This document shows positions 25,999-35,425 of a DNA stretch of 64,000 bases, in pieces; the first letter of the stretch is position 1; every line of letters begins with the position of its first letter. A model generated the notes under the pieces. The model searched no databases. It was not told the DNA's origin and saw only the letters and a list, made by a program, of their open reading frames with translations. Source of the DNA: Cyclobacteriaceae bacterium (lineage in GTDB: Bacteria > Bacteroidota > Bacteroidia > Cytophagales > Cyclobacteriaceae); contig JAHBTX010000005.1 in NCBI GenBank assembly GCA_019638395.1, forward strand, positions 124,001 through 188,000. Reading direction: 5' to 3'. Made by a program: the position numbers and the translations under genes.

Positions 25999-27056
25999 TA
26001 TTTTTCGCCTCTCAGCGCTTTACCCTTTGCTATTTCAATACTCAAAGCTTTCTGGTATTTGCTTGCATTGCGATTGTGTTCCTGCAAGGAAGCCGCAAAG
26101 TTATGAAAGCCGGAAAAATCTTCGCGTGCACACATATACACATAATCATGTTGCTGGTAATTCAGCACGGCATCTAATGTTGCTAATTGAGGCATGTTTA
26201 TTGGCCCCGGTGGTAAGCCCGTATATTTGTACGTGTTGTATGGCGAATCTATTTCTTTATGCACGTTCAACACGCGCTTTAATGTAAAATCGCCAGACGC
26301 AAACACTAATGTTGGGTCAGCTTGCAGCGGCATGTTTTTCTTTAAACGATTAATATAAAGTCCTGCAATAATGGGCGCTTCCTCCGGCTTCACACTTTCT
26401 GCCTGCACAATTGAAGCGAGCGTAGAAACTTCAAGCGGTGTTAAGCCTAACTTGTCGGCTTTGGCTTTACGTTCATCGTTCCAGAATTTTTTGTACTCGT
26501 TGTGCATACGCTCAATCAACTCATCGGGTAACACATTATAATATACCTCGTAGGTATTGGGTAAAAACATGCTGAGTACGTTTTGTTCGGTAAAGCCTTC
26601 GGTGTTGGATGCGATGAACTTGTCCAGCGCATCGTTAAACTCGGCAACGGTTACACCTGTGTTTTTAGTAATTTTTTCAGCTAACTCACGCTTTAACCTG
26701 ATATTGTTGAACGTTATCTGAACAGATTCTTTTACACCGGCTTGCAGAACGGCAATGGCCTGCGCATTGGTCATGTTGCGGGTTAGCAGGTACCGTCCAG
26801 GCATTATTTTTTTATCATAACCTTTCAGGCGTGCCAAAAAACTAAACGACACCATATCGTTTACAAACTTACCTTTGCCCAACTCTTCCTGCACCTTGCG
26901 GAAGGTATAACCTGTACGAACAATAAAAACCTTGCTCTCACCATCTACCAGAATATTGGGTGTGAAATAAATCTGATACCCATAAAAAATAAACGTGATT
27001 AACAGCGTAGATACAACCAGAAAAAAAGCAAGTTTCCTTTTCGATACTTCAGCCAT
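25998..27056 (-). CDS. mltG: endolytic transglycosylase MltG
   Basis: About 352 residues with one N-terminal membrane helix (KRKLAFFLVVSTLLITFIFYGYQIYF). The YceG/MltG domain shows LPNTYEVYY, the catalytic Glu region ASIVQAESVKPEEAPIIAGLY, LQADPTLVFA and YNTYKYTGLPPGPINMP. It cuts nascent glycan strands and sets their length. I choose the ATG at 27056, just before the basic residues and helix; a start at 27101 would add 15 residues of low hydrophobicity. Confidence 0.92.
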   Translation of the reverse strand: MAEVSKRKLAFFLVVSTLLITFIFYGYQIYFTPNILVDGESKVFIVRTGYTFRKVQEELGKGKFVNDMVSFSFLARLKGYDKKIMPGRYLLTRNMTNAQAIAVLQAGVKESVQITFNNIRLKRELAEKITKNTGVTVAEFNDALDKFIASNTEGFTEQNVLSMFLPNTYEVYYNVLPDELIERMHNEYKKFWNDERKAKADKLGLTPLEVSTLASIVQAESVKPEEAPIIAGLYINRLKKNMPLQADPTLVFASGDFTLKRVLNVHKEIDSPYNTYKYTGLPPGPINMPQLATLDAVLNYQQHDYVYMCAREDFSGFHNFAASLQEHNRNASKYQKALSIEIAKGKALRGEK

Positions 27057-27131
27057 AGTATATTTTAACAGAGCAACAAAGTTACTAAAATCGCGGTTCA
27101 AGGTTACACAGGTTTGTTAACTTGCCTCCAA

Positions 27132-27755
27132 ATGGCCGCTGAATTTCTTGCTATTCATCCGTTAAATCCGGAACCTCGTAAAATTACCCGTGCGGTAGAA
27201 GTATTGCGTGCCGGGGGTGTTATCATTTACCCAACAGATACTATTTATGGTATCGGGTGCGATTTGTTGAACCGAAGAGCGGTAGAGCGTTTGTGTTACA
27301 TAACGGAAGTAAAACCACAAAAACTTAATCTCTCTTTTATCTGTAACGATCTGAGCCACATTTCAGAATATGTAAAACGATTGGACACCCCTCAGTTTAA
27401 AGTTTTAAAGAAACTTTTACCCGGACCTTTCACATTTATTTTTGAATCCAGCAGCCGCGTGCCCAAAATACTGGATATAAATAAAAAAACGGTGGGTATT
27501 CGTATTCCGGCCCATGCTATTCCGCTGGCTATGGTACAACAACTCGCTAACCCACTCATCACATCGTCTATTAAAGACGATGACATTATTAAAGAATACA
27601 CTACCGATCCGGAAGAAATTTATGAGGACTTTAAGCACCGGGTTGATTTGGTGATTGATGGCGGAGCCGGAGGCAATTTCCCCTCTACCATTGTGGATTT
27701 TACTTCGGGTGAGCCGGTAGTAACACGGCAAGGGTTAGGGCAGTTTGATTATTGA
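27132..27755 (+). CDS. L-threonylcarbamoyladenylate synthase (Sua5/YciO/YrdC family)
   Basis: About 207 residues of the YrdC-like fold: [55 protein letters not shown] and the C-terminal [17 protein letters not shown]. These are the residues that bind threonine, bicarbonate and ATP to make the t6A precursor, though YciO-like paralogues can differ in activity. It is divergent from mltG. I prefer the ATG at 27132 to an in-frame one 18 bases upstream. Confidence 0.85.
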   Translation: MAAEFLAIHPLNPEPRKITRAVEVLRAGGVIIYPTDTIYGIGCDLLNRRAVERLCYITEVKPQKLNLSFICNDLSHISEYVKRLDTPQFKVLKKLLPGPFTFIFESSSRVPKILDINKKTVGIRIPAHAIPLAMVQQLANPLITSSIKDDDIIKEYTTDPEEIYEDFKHRVDLVIDGGAGGNFPSTIVDFTSGEPVVTRQGLGQFDY

Positions 27756-27845
27756 TTTCTGATTCCGAATTTAAAGTTTCAAATTGTTTTAATTTTAAAT
27801 CCCAAACCGAAACTCAAATAAATACGAAATTTCAAATCCGAAATC

Positions 27846-28472
27846 TTGAAGCTTCTCATCGACTTACATTACCTGCCCAGCCTGGAATATTTTACCGTCC
27901 TCCGGCAATTCCAATCAGTCGAGTTTGAGCACCACGAACATTACATTAAACAAAGTTATCGCAACCGATGCTTTATTAATACAGCACAAGGTGTGCAAAT
28001 GCTGGTTGTACCGGTAACACATAAGTCGGGCAAAACATTGGTTAAAGACGTGCGGGTAGAAGATTCTATTCGTTGGAAAAACAATCACTGGCGTACTATC
28101 GAGTCGGCTTATCGCAAGGCACCTTACTATGAACATTATGCCGATTACCTGAGAGAGATTCTTTACCAACCCCATACATTTTTGTTCGATCTGAATTATG
28201 CATTGCTGTCATTCTGTCTGAATTGTATAAAATGTAAACCAGATTTGTCGGTAAGCACTGCCTACCAGCAAACGGCTGCGGTCGGTTATAATGATATGCG
28301 ATCGGTCATTCAAGCGAAAATTCCATATTCGTTGCGCAAGAACTACCGGCCTGCACCTTATTACCAGATTTTTGGCAATCAATTTGTTTCTAACCTCAGC
28401 CTTGTTGATTTATTATTTTGTGCCGGACCCGAAGCATGTTCCACGCTGGTCTCTTCACAGTATAAAGAATGA
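27846..28472 (+). CDS. WbqC family protein
   Basis: A 208-residue protein starting at TTG: KLLIDLHYLPSLEYFTVL, the N-terminal strand-helix of WbqC, then HEHYIKQSYRNRCFINTAQG, LVVPVTHKSGK and YADYLREILYQPHTFLFDLN. WbqC proteins are common in Bacteroidota, often near polysaccharide genes; a glycine transfer or related role has been suggested but is not certain. The sequence begins directly at the expected strand, which supports TTG. Confidence 0.82.
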   Translation: MKLLIDLHYLPSLEYFTVLRQFQSVEFEHHEHYIKQSYRNRCFINTAQGVQMLVVPVTHKSGKTLVKDVRVEDSIRWKNNHWRTIESAYRKAPYYEHYADYLREILYQPHTFLFDLNYALLSFCLNCIKCKPDLSVSTAYQQTAAVGYNDMRSVIQAKIPYSLRKNYRPAPYYQIFGNQFVSNLSLVDLLFCAGPEACSTLVSSQYKE

Positions 28473-28577
28473 ACAAATAATTTCTGATTCGCGTTTTGCA
28501 TTGTTAAGAATGCTGCGAAGCAGTTTGGTTTTTTTGAATAATCACCCTTAAACTTTACATTTACATAATTCATTATT

Positions 28578-31133
28578 ATGCCAAATATGGAAGCAAAATT
28601 TTCTAACCGGGTTAAAGAAGTAATTTCATTAAGCCGGGAAGAAGCATTGAGATTAGGACACGATTATATTGGCACCGAGCATTTGCTGCTCGGTATGATT
28701 CGCGAAGGCGAAGGAGTTGCCGTAGCCGTGTTGAAAAAATTAGGTGTACCGTTAGACGAACTGCGGGGCGAGATTGAAAAAATATCCAAGGGCACCGCCA
28801 CCCACGAAATTAAAAACCTGGCAAACATTCCATTAACACGAGCTTCAGAAAAAGTATTGAAGATCACCTACCTGGAAGCCAAAATATTCAAAGCACAATT
28901 GATCGGCACCGAGCATTTGCTACTCTCCATCCTGCGCGACCCCGACAACCTGGGCACGCAGATACTGAACAAGTTCGATGTGGCCTACGATGTAGTAAAA
29001 GAAATGCTCGAATATCAACACGACCAACCCACTGCAGCTTCTGATACAGACGATCCGGATGACGATTCGTCTAAAATGTTTGGCAGTGCAGCAAACCCTG
29101 GCAGCGGTAGCAAGGAGAAAAAAGGAACTGAAAAATCGCGCACACCCGTGCTCGATAATTTTGGCCGCGACTTAACTAAACTTGCTGAAGACAATAAGCT
29201 CGACCCGATAGTAGGCCGCGAAAAAGAAATTGAACGCGTAGCCCAGATTTTAAGTCGCAGAAAAAAGAACAACCCGATATTAATTGGTGAACCCGGTGTT
29301 GGTAAAACCGCTATTGCAGAAGGACTTGCGCTGCGCATCATTCAAAAGAAAGTATCGCGCGTGTTGTTTGGCAAGCGCGTAGTTACACTTGATCTTGCTT
29401 CGCTGGTAGCTGGTACAAAATACCGCGGCCAGTTTGAAGAACGGATGAAGGCCGTGATGAATGAACTCGAAAAATCGCAAGATGTAATTCTGTTTATTGA
29501 TGAATTGCACACCATTGTGGGTGCCGGTGGCGCTTCCGGTTCGCTGGATGCCAGCAACATGTTTAAACCTGCACTTGCACGGGGCGAAATTCAATGTATT
29601 GGTGCCACTACATTAGATGAGTACCGCCAGTACATCGAAAAAGATGGAGCATTGGCGCGCAGATTCCAGATGGTAATGGTTGATTCAACATCCGTAGATG
29701 AAACCATTCAGATTCTCGAAAACATTAAAGAAAAATACGAAGACCATCATCATGTAAATTATACGAAAGAAGCACTGGAGGCTTGTGTAAAACTTTCTGA
29801 TCGATACATCAGCGACCGCTTCTTACCAGATAAAGCTATTGATGTAATGGATGAAGCCGGAGCGCGTGTACACATCAACAACATTCATGTGCCTGAAGAA
29901 ATTGTAAAGTTCGAAGAGGCCATTGAAGATGTGAAGAAAGAGAAGAACCGCGTGGTAAAGAGTCAGAAGTATGAAGAGGCAGCGCAACTTCGCGACAAAG
30001 AGAAAAAACTGATTGAACAACTTGATCAGGCGAAAGCCCGATGGGAAGAAAAAACCCGCACTGAAAAATACACCGTTACGGAAGACAACGTAGCCGATGT
30101 AATTGGTATGATGACGGGTATCCCTGCAAACCGTATTGCCCAAAAAGAAAGCAATAAGTTGCTGGGCATGGGCGATCAGTTAAATGGAAAAGTGATTGGC
30201 CAGGATGAAGCGATCAAGAAATTAACAAAAGCAATTCAACGTACACGTGTTGGCTTAAAAGATCCGAAGAAACCAATTGGTTCATTTATCTTTTTGGGTC
30301 CGACCGGTGTGGGTAAAACAGAATTGGCAAAAGTTCTCGCCACCTATCTGTTCGATAAAGAAGATTCGCTGGTGCGGATTGATATGAGCGAATACATGGA
30401 GAAGTTTTCGGTGTCGCGATTGGTAGGTGCACCTCCCGGCTATGTGGGTTATGAGGAAGGTGGCCAGCTTACGGAAAAAGTAAGACGCAAGCCTTATTCG
30501 GTTGTGCTATTGGATGAAATTGAAAAAGCACACCCCGATGTATTTAATATCTTGCTACAAGTGTTAGATGATGGTATTCTTACCGATGGCTTAGGCCGCA
30601 GGGTTGATTTCCGGAACACTATTATTATTATGACATCGAACATTGGCGTTCGCGATTTAAAAGATTTTGGTGCCGGTATTGGTTTTACAACGGCAGCTAA
30701 ACGCGAAAACGAAGAAGAGCACATGAAGAGCACGATACAAAGTGCCTTGAAGCGTGCATTCAGCCCTGAGTTTTTAAATCGTTTGGACGATGTAATTGTG
30801 TTTAACTCGCTGCAGCGCGAACACATTCACAAGATTATTGACATTACGTTGGGGAAATTGTTTGCCCGGATTATTACCTTAGGTTACCACGTAGAGCTCA
30901 CCGAAAAAGCAAAAGACTTTTTAGCCGAAAAGGGGTACGATCCACAGTTTGGTGCGCGGCCACTTAACCGCGCCATCCAGAAATACCTGGAAGATCCGGT
31001 TGCAGAAGAAATTCTGAAAGGTGAAGTACCGGAGGGTGGCACTATCATGGCGGATTATGAAGGCACTGGTGAAACGCTGACTATAAAAGCGAAAAAGCCA
31101 AAGGCACCTTCCAAAGAGAAGAAAAGCGAATAA
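28578..31133 (+). CDS. clpC: ATP-dependent Clp protease ATP-binding subunit ClpC
   Basis: An 851-residue Hsp100 ATPase: two Clp-N repeats (about 4-150), a Ser/Asp/Gly-rich linker (about 150-190), AAA1 with Walker [14 protein letters not shown] and Walker [10 protein letters not shown], a UVR-type coiled segment ([20 protein letters not shown], about 470-490), AAA2 with [12 protein letters not shown] and [11 protein letters not shown], and the D2-small C-terminal domain ([27 protein letters not shown]). It unfolds substrates for ClpP; ClpS (15 kb) is a likely adaptor. A strong terminator follows. Confidence 0.96.
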   Translation: MPNMEAKFSNRVKEVISLSREEALRLGHDYIGTEHLLLGMIREGEGVAVAVLKKLGVPLDELRGEIEKISKGTATHEIKNLANIPLTRASEKVLKITYLEAKIFKAQLIGTEHLLLSILRDPDNLGTQILNKFDVAYDVVKEMLEYQHDQPTAASDTDDPDDDSSKMFGSAANPGSGSKEKKGTEKSRTPVLDNFGRDLTKLAEDNKLDPIVGREKEIERVAQILSRRKKNNPILIGEPGVGKTAIAEGLALRIIQKKVSRVLFGKRVVTLDLASLVAGTKYRGQFEERMKAVMNELEKSQDVILFIDELHTIVGAGGASGSLDASNMFKPALARGEIQCIGATTLDEYRQYIEKDGALARRFQMVMVDSTSVDETIQILENIKEKYEDHHHVNYTKEALEACVKLSDRYISDRFLPDKAIDVMDEAGARVHINNIHVPEEIVKFEEAIEDVKKEKNRVVKSQKYEEAAQLRDKEKKLIEQLDQAKARWEEKTRTEKYTVTEDNVADVIGMMTGIPANRIAQKESNKLLGMGDQLNGKVIGQDEAIKKLTKAIQRTRVGLKDPKKPIGSFIFLGPTGVGKTELAKVLATYLFDKEDSLVRIDMSEYMEKFSVSRLVGAPPGYVGYEEGGQLTEKVRRKPYSVVLLDEIEKAHPDVFNILLQVLDDGILTDGLGRRVDFRNTIIIMTSNIGVRDLKDFGAGIGFTTAAKRENEEEHMKSTIQSALKRAFSPEFLNRLDDVIVFNSLQREHIHKIIDITLGKLFARIITLGYHVELTEKAKDFLAEKGYDPQFGARPLNRAIQKYLEDPVAEEILKGEVPEGGTIMADYEGTGETLTIKAKKPKAPSKEKKSE

Positions 31134-31137
31134 GATA

Positions 31138-31161
31138 AAGGCGGGGCAACCCGCCTTTTTT
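31138..31161 (+). terminator. rho-independent terminator after clpC
   Basis: AAGGCGGG and CCCGCCTT form a perfect 8-bp stem with a GCAA tetraloop, followed by six T, five bases after the clpC stop. Confidence 0.92.
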
Positions 31162-31182
31162 GCGCTTAATCATTACTATAAT

Positions 31183-31229
31183 GTTTGTTATTATGAACAA
31201 TATATTCATATTTGTTTGTTATTGCGAAC
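31183..31229. promoter_or_regulatory. candidate hipBA operator: two direct 16-mers
   Basis: GTTTGTTATTATGAAC (31183-31198) and GTTTGTTATTGCGAAC (31214-31229) differ at two positions and are 31 bases apart, about three helical turns. TATGAA and TTCATA also form an inverted pair across the first copy and the spacer. The second copy ends four bases before the hipB ATG. This is the expected arrangement for autorepression by a HipB-type dimer. Confidence 0.6.
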
Positions 31230-31232
31230 TTT

Positions 31233-31550
31233 ATGGATAAGGAAAAAACACTCTTGCTACCCAAAAACCTCAAAATTCTTTCTGGTTTTGGCGAGAACAT
31301 AAAACTAGCCCGACTTCGCAGAAAACTTAGCACAGAACAAGTAGCCGAACGGGCAAATATTGGCCGAACAACACTTTGGGCCATTGAGAAAGGATCTCCA
31401 AATGTGGCAATTGGTCTGTATATGCAAGTGCTATTCGTCTTAGGACTAGAAAAGGATATTCTAGGAGTTGCAAGCGATGATGCCCTTGGTAGAAGATTGC
31501 AGGATGCAAAGTTACTTGTAAAAGAACGTGCTCCTAAAAAGCAAAAGTAA
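31233..31550 (+). CDS. HipB-like antitoxin, XRE-family helix-turn-helix regulator
   Basis: About 105 residues with an HTH_3 domain (about 22-80): NIKLARLRRKLSTEQVAERANIGRTTLWAIEKGSPNV. The C-terminus is basic (VKERAPKKQK). The ATG at 31233 is preferred over an upstream TTG because it lies just after the repeats that look like its operator. The hipA ATG follows the stop directly with no spacer, as in two-gene HipBA modules, where HipB both neutralises HipA and represses the operon. Confidence 0.85.
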   Translation: MDKEKTLLLPKNLKILSGFGENIKLARLRRKLSTEQVAERANIGRTTLWAIEKGSPNVAIGLYMQVLFVLGLEKDILGVASDDALGRRLQDAKLLVKERAPKKQK

Positions 31551-32813
31551 ATGGCAACCTCAATCCACCGAACTGTTTTTGTATATGCTGATTGGTTTGG
31601 TCTTGATCAACCCCATCTGATGGGTGTGCTTCAATCAACTCAGATTCGAGGCAAAGAAGTTTTTTCTTTTGAGTATTCTGATAACTGGCTAAAATCAGGA
31701 AAGGCACAAATACTAGATCCTGACTTACAATTGTACAGTGGCCAACAATATGTTGGTGAAGATAAGCGCAACTTCGGAATTTTCCTGGATTCCTCGCCAG
31801 ACCGTTGGGGTAGAGTGTTAATGAATAGATGCGAAGCTGTACTTGCTCGCGCAGAAGCGCGGAAAACACGAAGTCTTTTTGAAACGGATTATTTACTTGG
31901 AGTTTTCGATGGCCACCGAATGGGCGCACTTCGATTTAAAGAAATCGAAACAGGAGAGTTCCTAAACAATAATAAAGAGATGGCTACGCCTCCTTGGACT
32001 TCCATAAGTGAATTAGAGGAGGCCAGCTTTAGATTGGAAGAAGATGATACAGATGACTTTCTAAAAATAAAATGGCTGAACCTGTTAATGGCACCTGGCT
32101 CATCTTTGGGCGGAGCAAGACCCAAAGCAAGCGTGTTAGATAAAGATGGAAATTTGTGGATAGCAAAGTTTCCAAGTAAAAACGATACCATAAATATAGG
32201 CGGGTGGGAAATGCTCGTTCATGAATTGGCTGTAAATGCAGGGCTTCTCGTAGCTGAAGCAGTCACTGGCAAGTATTACAGTAAGCAGCATACTTTTTTA
32301 ACAAAACGCTTTGACCGCACAAAGCATGGTGGACGAATTCATTTTGCTTCTGCCATGACATTACTGGGCCATACGGATGGCACTAACCACCAACAAGGAG
32401 TTAGTTACTTAGACCTCGCTGAATTTATTATACAACATGGTGCACAACCCAGCGCTGACCTCGAAGAGTTATGGCGAAGAATAGTCTTCTATATAACAGT
32501 GAGTAATACCGATGACCATTTGCGTAATCATGGTTTCATTCTATCAGATAAAGGCTGGAGACTTTCGCCTGCTTATGATATTAACCCAGTAGAAAATGGA
32601 ATGGGGCTTAGTCTGAACATTTCTGAAAAGGACAATTCCCTTGATTTAGATCTTGCCAGAGAAGTTTCGCCCTATTTTCGCATTTCGCAGAAACAAGCTG
32701 ACAAAATTATTGACACAATAACTGCATCCGTTAGTAATTGGAATAAGATTGCTGAACGATTGGGTATCACAAAATCTGAAAGGGGGCTAATGGCTAAAGC
32801 ATTTAAGGCTTAA
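31551..32813 (+). CDS. HipA-family serine/threonine kinase toxin
   Basis: A 420-residue full-length HipA. The N-terminal HipA_N region (about 1-125; GVLQSTQIRGKEVFSFEY, LDSSPDRWGRVLMNR) precedes the HipA_C kinase: SSLGGARPKASV (nucleotide loop), WIAKFPSK (Lys), catalytic SNTDDHLRNHGFIL near residue 320 and LSPAYDINP (metal-binding Asp). All key residues are present, so it is probably active. E. coli HipA phosphorylates glutamyl-tRNA synthetase; whether this one shares that target is unknown. It abuts hipB. Confidence 0.9.
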   Translation: MATSIHRTVFVYADWFGLDQPHLMGVLQSTQIRGKEVFSFEYSDNWLKSGKAQILDPDLQLYSGQQYVGEDKRNFGIFLDSSPDRWGRVLMNRCEAVLARAEARKTRSLFETDYLLGVFDGHRMGALRFKEIETGEFLNNNKEMATPPWTSISELEEASFRLEEDDTDDFLKIKWLNLLMAPGSSLGGARPKASVLDKDGNLWIAKFPSKNDTINIGGWEMLVHELAVNAGLLVAEAVTGKYYSKQHTFLTKRFDRTKHGGRIHFASAMTLLGHTDGTNHQQGVSYLDLAEFIIQHGAQPSADLEELWRRIVFYITVSNTDDHLRNHGFILSDKGWRLSPAYDINPVENGMGLSLNISEKDNSLDLDLAREVSPYFRISQKQADKIIDTITASVSNWNKIAERLGITKSERGLMAKAFKA

Positions 32814-32837
32814 ATACGGAAGTCTTAAACTATTCTT

Positions 32838-33689
32838 ATGACAAATGAATCAAACAAAAAATCCAGCAATTGGCTACGGCTTTTTCAATTCTTTGGCATC
32901 TGGATACTGGCTAATATTGCCACCTACCTGATACTTGTTATCCCTTTCTATTCAGAGACGATTGGAATTTCAATGGAAGAGTATGAGCGCATGGGTGCTG
33001 ATGATCCTCTATTCACATTACTTATCGAGGTTTCTATTTCAGTGGCTACACTCATTTCATTCTGGTTTATAAAACAAAAAATTGAAAAGGAATCAATCGA
33101 TAAATTCTTCAAATGGAATCCAATGGGATTTTCCATAGGCAGCGGACTTGGTTTTATTCTAATCCTACTTTGTAGCTTACTCATGTTTACCTTTAATCTG
33201 GTAAAACCAGAATATCATTCGCTGAATAATCTACCCTTCTTAATTCTTGTATTCATGCTGGTTGCCGTAACAGAAGAAGTTATGTTCAGAGGCTACATTC
33301 TGAATAACCTGACAGAAAAACTATCCAAGAATTTAGCAATCATCCTATCGTCATTAATTTTTGCTGCATTCCATTTGGGGAATCCCCATTTCGGACTAAT
33401 CGGATTTATTAACATCTTCCTCTCTGGTATATTGATGGCTATCGTATATCTCAACAGCAAAGATTTATGGGCACCTATTGGTGTTCACTTCACATGGAAT
33501 TTGACACAAGCTGTATTGGGGTTTGCGGTTAGTGGTCGTAACGATACAGGAGTATTCAAGTTAAATTATTTATCGCGCGTGGATTATCTTACCGGTGGCA
33601 TTTTTGGAATAGAAGGCTCGTTGCTAACTACTGCCATTTCTTTGACTGCAATCAGCATAACCGGAAAAATCTTAAGACAATACCGGTAG
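32838..33689 (+). CDS. CPBP family intramembrane glutamic endopeptidase
   Basis: A 283-residue membrane protein with about seven helices. The CPBP (Abi/CAAX protease-like) motifs are intact: EEVMFRGYI with E146, E147 and R151, then AAFHLGN with H179, and later VHFTWNLTQAV. Members cut within membranes or act as immunity proteins. It starts 24 bases after hipA and may be cotranscribed with it, although a functional link is not established. Confidence 0.85.
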   Translation: MTNESNKKSSNWLRLFQFFGIWILANIATYLILVIPFYSETIGISMEEYERMGADDPLFTLLIEVSISVATLISFWFIKQKIEKESIDKFFKWNPMGFSIGSGLGFILILLCSLLMFTFNLVKPEYHSLNNLPFLILVFMLVAVTEEVMFRGYILNNLTEKLSKNLAIILSSLIFAAFHLGNPHFGLIGFINIFLSGILMAIVYLNSKDLWAPIGVHFTWNLTQAVLGFAVSGRNDTGVFKLNYLSRVDYLTGGIFGIEGSLLTTAISLTAISITGKILRQYR

Positions 33690-33789
33690 CTTTATAGGCA
33701 ACAGCAAGCTCCAAAAAAATATCATCGTCTGTATCTTGCTGTCTCATCGAAAGATAGAATACAGTTAAGAGAAACCGTTCTTGAAAAGG

Positions 33790-34419
33790 CTAATGCAAAA
33801 ATTCTTTTCGGATAAATATGCCAAAATTGTAATGAAACAGGTATGAGGGGCCTATCTGTTCTAATGTGCCGCCAACGCCAAATTGAAGATGCGTTGGAGA
33901 CTGCAATCCAATTCTATACTGTTGATAGCTATAGTAATGTTCACCGTTGGCAAAATTAGGTTCAAACATCAGCATTGTAAATAACCTCCATTTTTCATTT
34001 AGTTTCGGCTTCCACTGGAGAAACCCAAACAAGCCATACGATGTAATCTCATTTTGCCAGGAGTGTTGTACATAAGGATATGCCGCAAGAAAGATGTAAT
34101 CGTTATAGTGCTGTAAAGCAATAGCCGCTTGTGGAATAAACTCGTTGAAGGTGAGCCTTCCAATAGCAGCTATACCTAAATTGTTACTTAGTTTATAAGT
34201 AACAGCCTGATAAATTTCGTGAGCATTTCTTTGTTGCTTCTGATAGTCCACCGAAAAGAATGTATAGTTAAAGAGTTCAAATTTCTGTTTTCGATCAACT
34301 GGGGCAACCCATAAGAAAGAATATTCAGTGGCCTTATTACCTATCATAATATCCGGCATAATTTGCGCAGCAATACCATGAGAAAGAAGGAAAGTTGCTG
34401 CAATAAAATAGCATTTCAT
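33790..34419 (-). CDS. hypothetical outer-membrane or periplasmic protein
   Basis: A 209-residue protein with a signal peptide (about 1-18, ending IAAQ). The mature part alternates aromatic-rich strands (SFLWVAPV, FELFNYTFFSVDYQKQQ, AIALQHYNDYIFLAAYPYVQ, YLFHYNFGIFIRKEF), typical of a small outer-membrane beta-barrel. It lies 50 bases downstream of the AraC-family gene and may be controlled by it. No family is recognised. Confidence 0.6.
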   Translation of the reverse strand: MKCYFIAATFLLSHGIAAQIMPDIMIGNKATEYSFLWVAPVDRKQKFELFNYTFFSVDYQKQQRNAHEIYQAVTYKLSNNLGIAAIGRLTFNEFIPQAAIALQHYNDYIFLAAYPYVQHSWQNEITSYGLFGFLQWKPKLNEKWRLFTMLMFEPNFANGEHYYSYQQYRIGLQSPTHLQFGVGGTLEQIGPSYLFHYNFGIFIRKEFLH

Positions 34420-34469
34420 TTATACTTTTTTTAAGAAGCAAAAATGAAGCTTGTTTACCTGAAATAACT

Positions 34470-35402
34470 TTAAAAATTACGGCTACTACTTCGAATAATA
34501 CGGTAATCTGATGGATTTTTACCCGTTAGCCTTTTGAAAAAGGTGGAAAAGTAATGTGGATTTTCAAAGTTTAGTTCGTACGCAATTTCTGCAATCGTTT
34601 TGGAGGTATGAATAAGCAGGTTTTGAGCCTGGTGTATAATCTCTTTATGTAACAATTGCAATGCACTGCTACCGCTGGCTCGTTTTACCGACTCTGAAAG
34701 GTGTTTTGGGCTTATGTGCATAATGGAAGCATATTGATGTATTTGCTGAAGGCTCCCTGAATGTATTTTTATCAAGTGTTGATATTCATATAAGATAGTC
34801 ATCTCGCGAGATATGGCCGGCTGAGCAGAAAGTGGAAGATATTTTTGTTTGGCTCTCAATAATAAAATATGCAGATAATGACGTATGATTTCGGCACTGA
34901 TTTTTTCATGGCTCAAATATTCTGCTAACATTTTCTTTGCCAACTCCTCAAAAGAACTTGCCTCCATCTGATTCAGGCCGATTACGGGTGTATTGTAAGG
35001 GTTAAAGAAAGGATAGTCATGTAAAAAAAGGGGATTCGAATATTCTACCTGTAAAAAATCAGGTGTAAAAAGGATGCTGTAACCACTGTGTAGTTTATTT
35101 GCTTTTTCAGTATCTCCTTTTAATGATTGAATTCGGTATGGGCTAATAAATAGAAGCCTATTTTCTACATGGGGCAGGTGAAACGAATCAACAATTATAT
35201 TGCAACCATAAAACAGATCAAGACTGATTTCGAAGTAGCTCTGCCGATAAGAAGCTAACTGTGCGTAGGTATTGTGATTTACTTTTCTATAATCATATAT
35301 TATAAAATCTTTGCTCGTTAGGCGAACATCTAAATTCAACTTTTGAATATAATTTTCGATGGACGGAAAATGAAGAGAGGTTTCTTTTTTCATTACGCGC
35401 AT
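34470..35402 (-). CDS. AraC family transcriptional regulator
   Basis: A 310-residue regulator with a unique N-terminal ligand-type domain (about 1-200) and a C-terminal AraC DNA-binding domain (about 205-305): QIHQYASIMHISPKHLSESVKRASG, IAEIAYELNFENPHYFSTFFKRLTGKNPSDYR. The last segment is the AraC signature. An in-frame ATG three codons later is an equally plausible start. The signal is unknown. Confidence 0.88.
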   Translation of the reverse strand: MRVMKKETSLHFPSIENYIQKLNLDVRLTSKDFIIYDYRKVNHNTYAQLASYRQSYFEISLDLFYGCNIIVDSFHLPHVENRLLFISPYRIQSLKGDTEKANKLHSGYSILFTPDFLQVEYSNPLFLHDYPFFNPYNTPVIGLNQMEASSFEELAKKMLAEYLSHEKISAEIIRHYLHILLLRAKQKYLPLSAQPAISREMTILYEYQHLIKIHSGSLQQIHQYASIMHISPKHLSESVKRASGSSALQLLHKEIIHQAQNLLIHTSKTIAEIAYELNFENPHYFSTFFKRLTGKNPSDYRIIRSSSRNF

Positions 35403-35425
35403 ATTTGTTCAGACGTCTTACCCGC

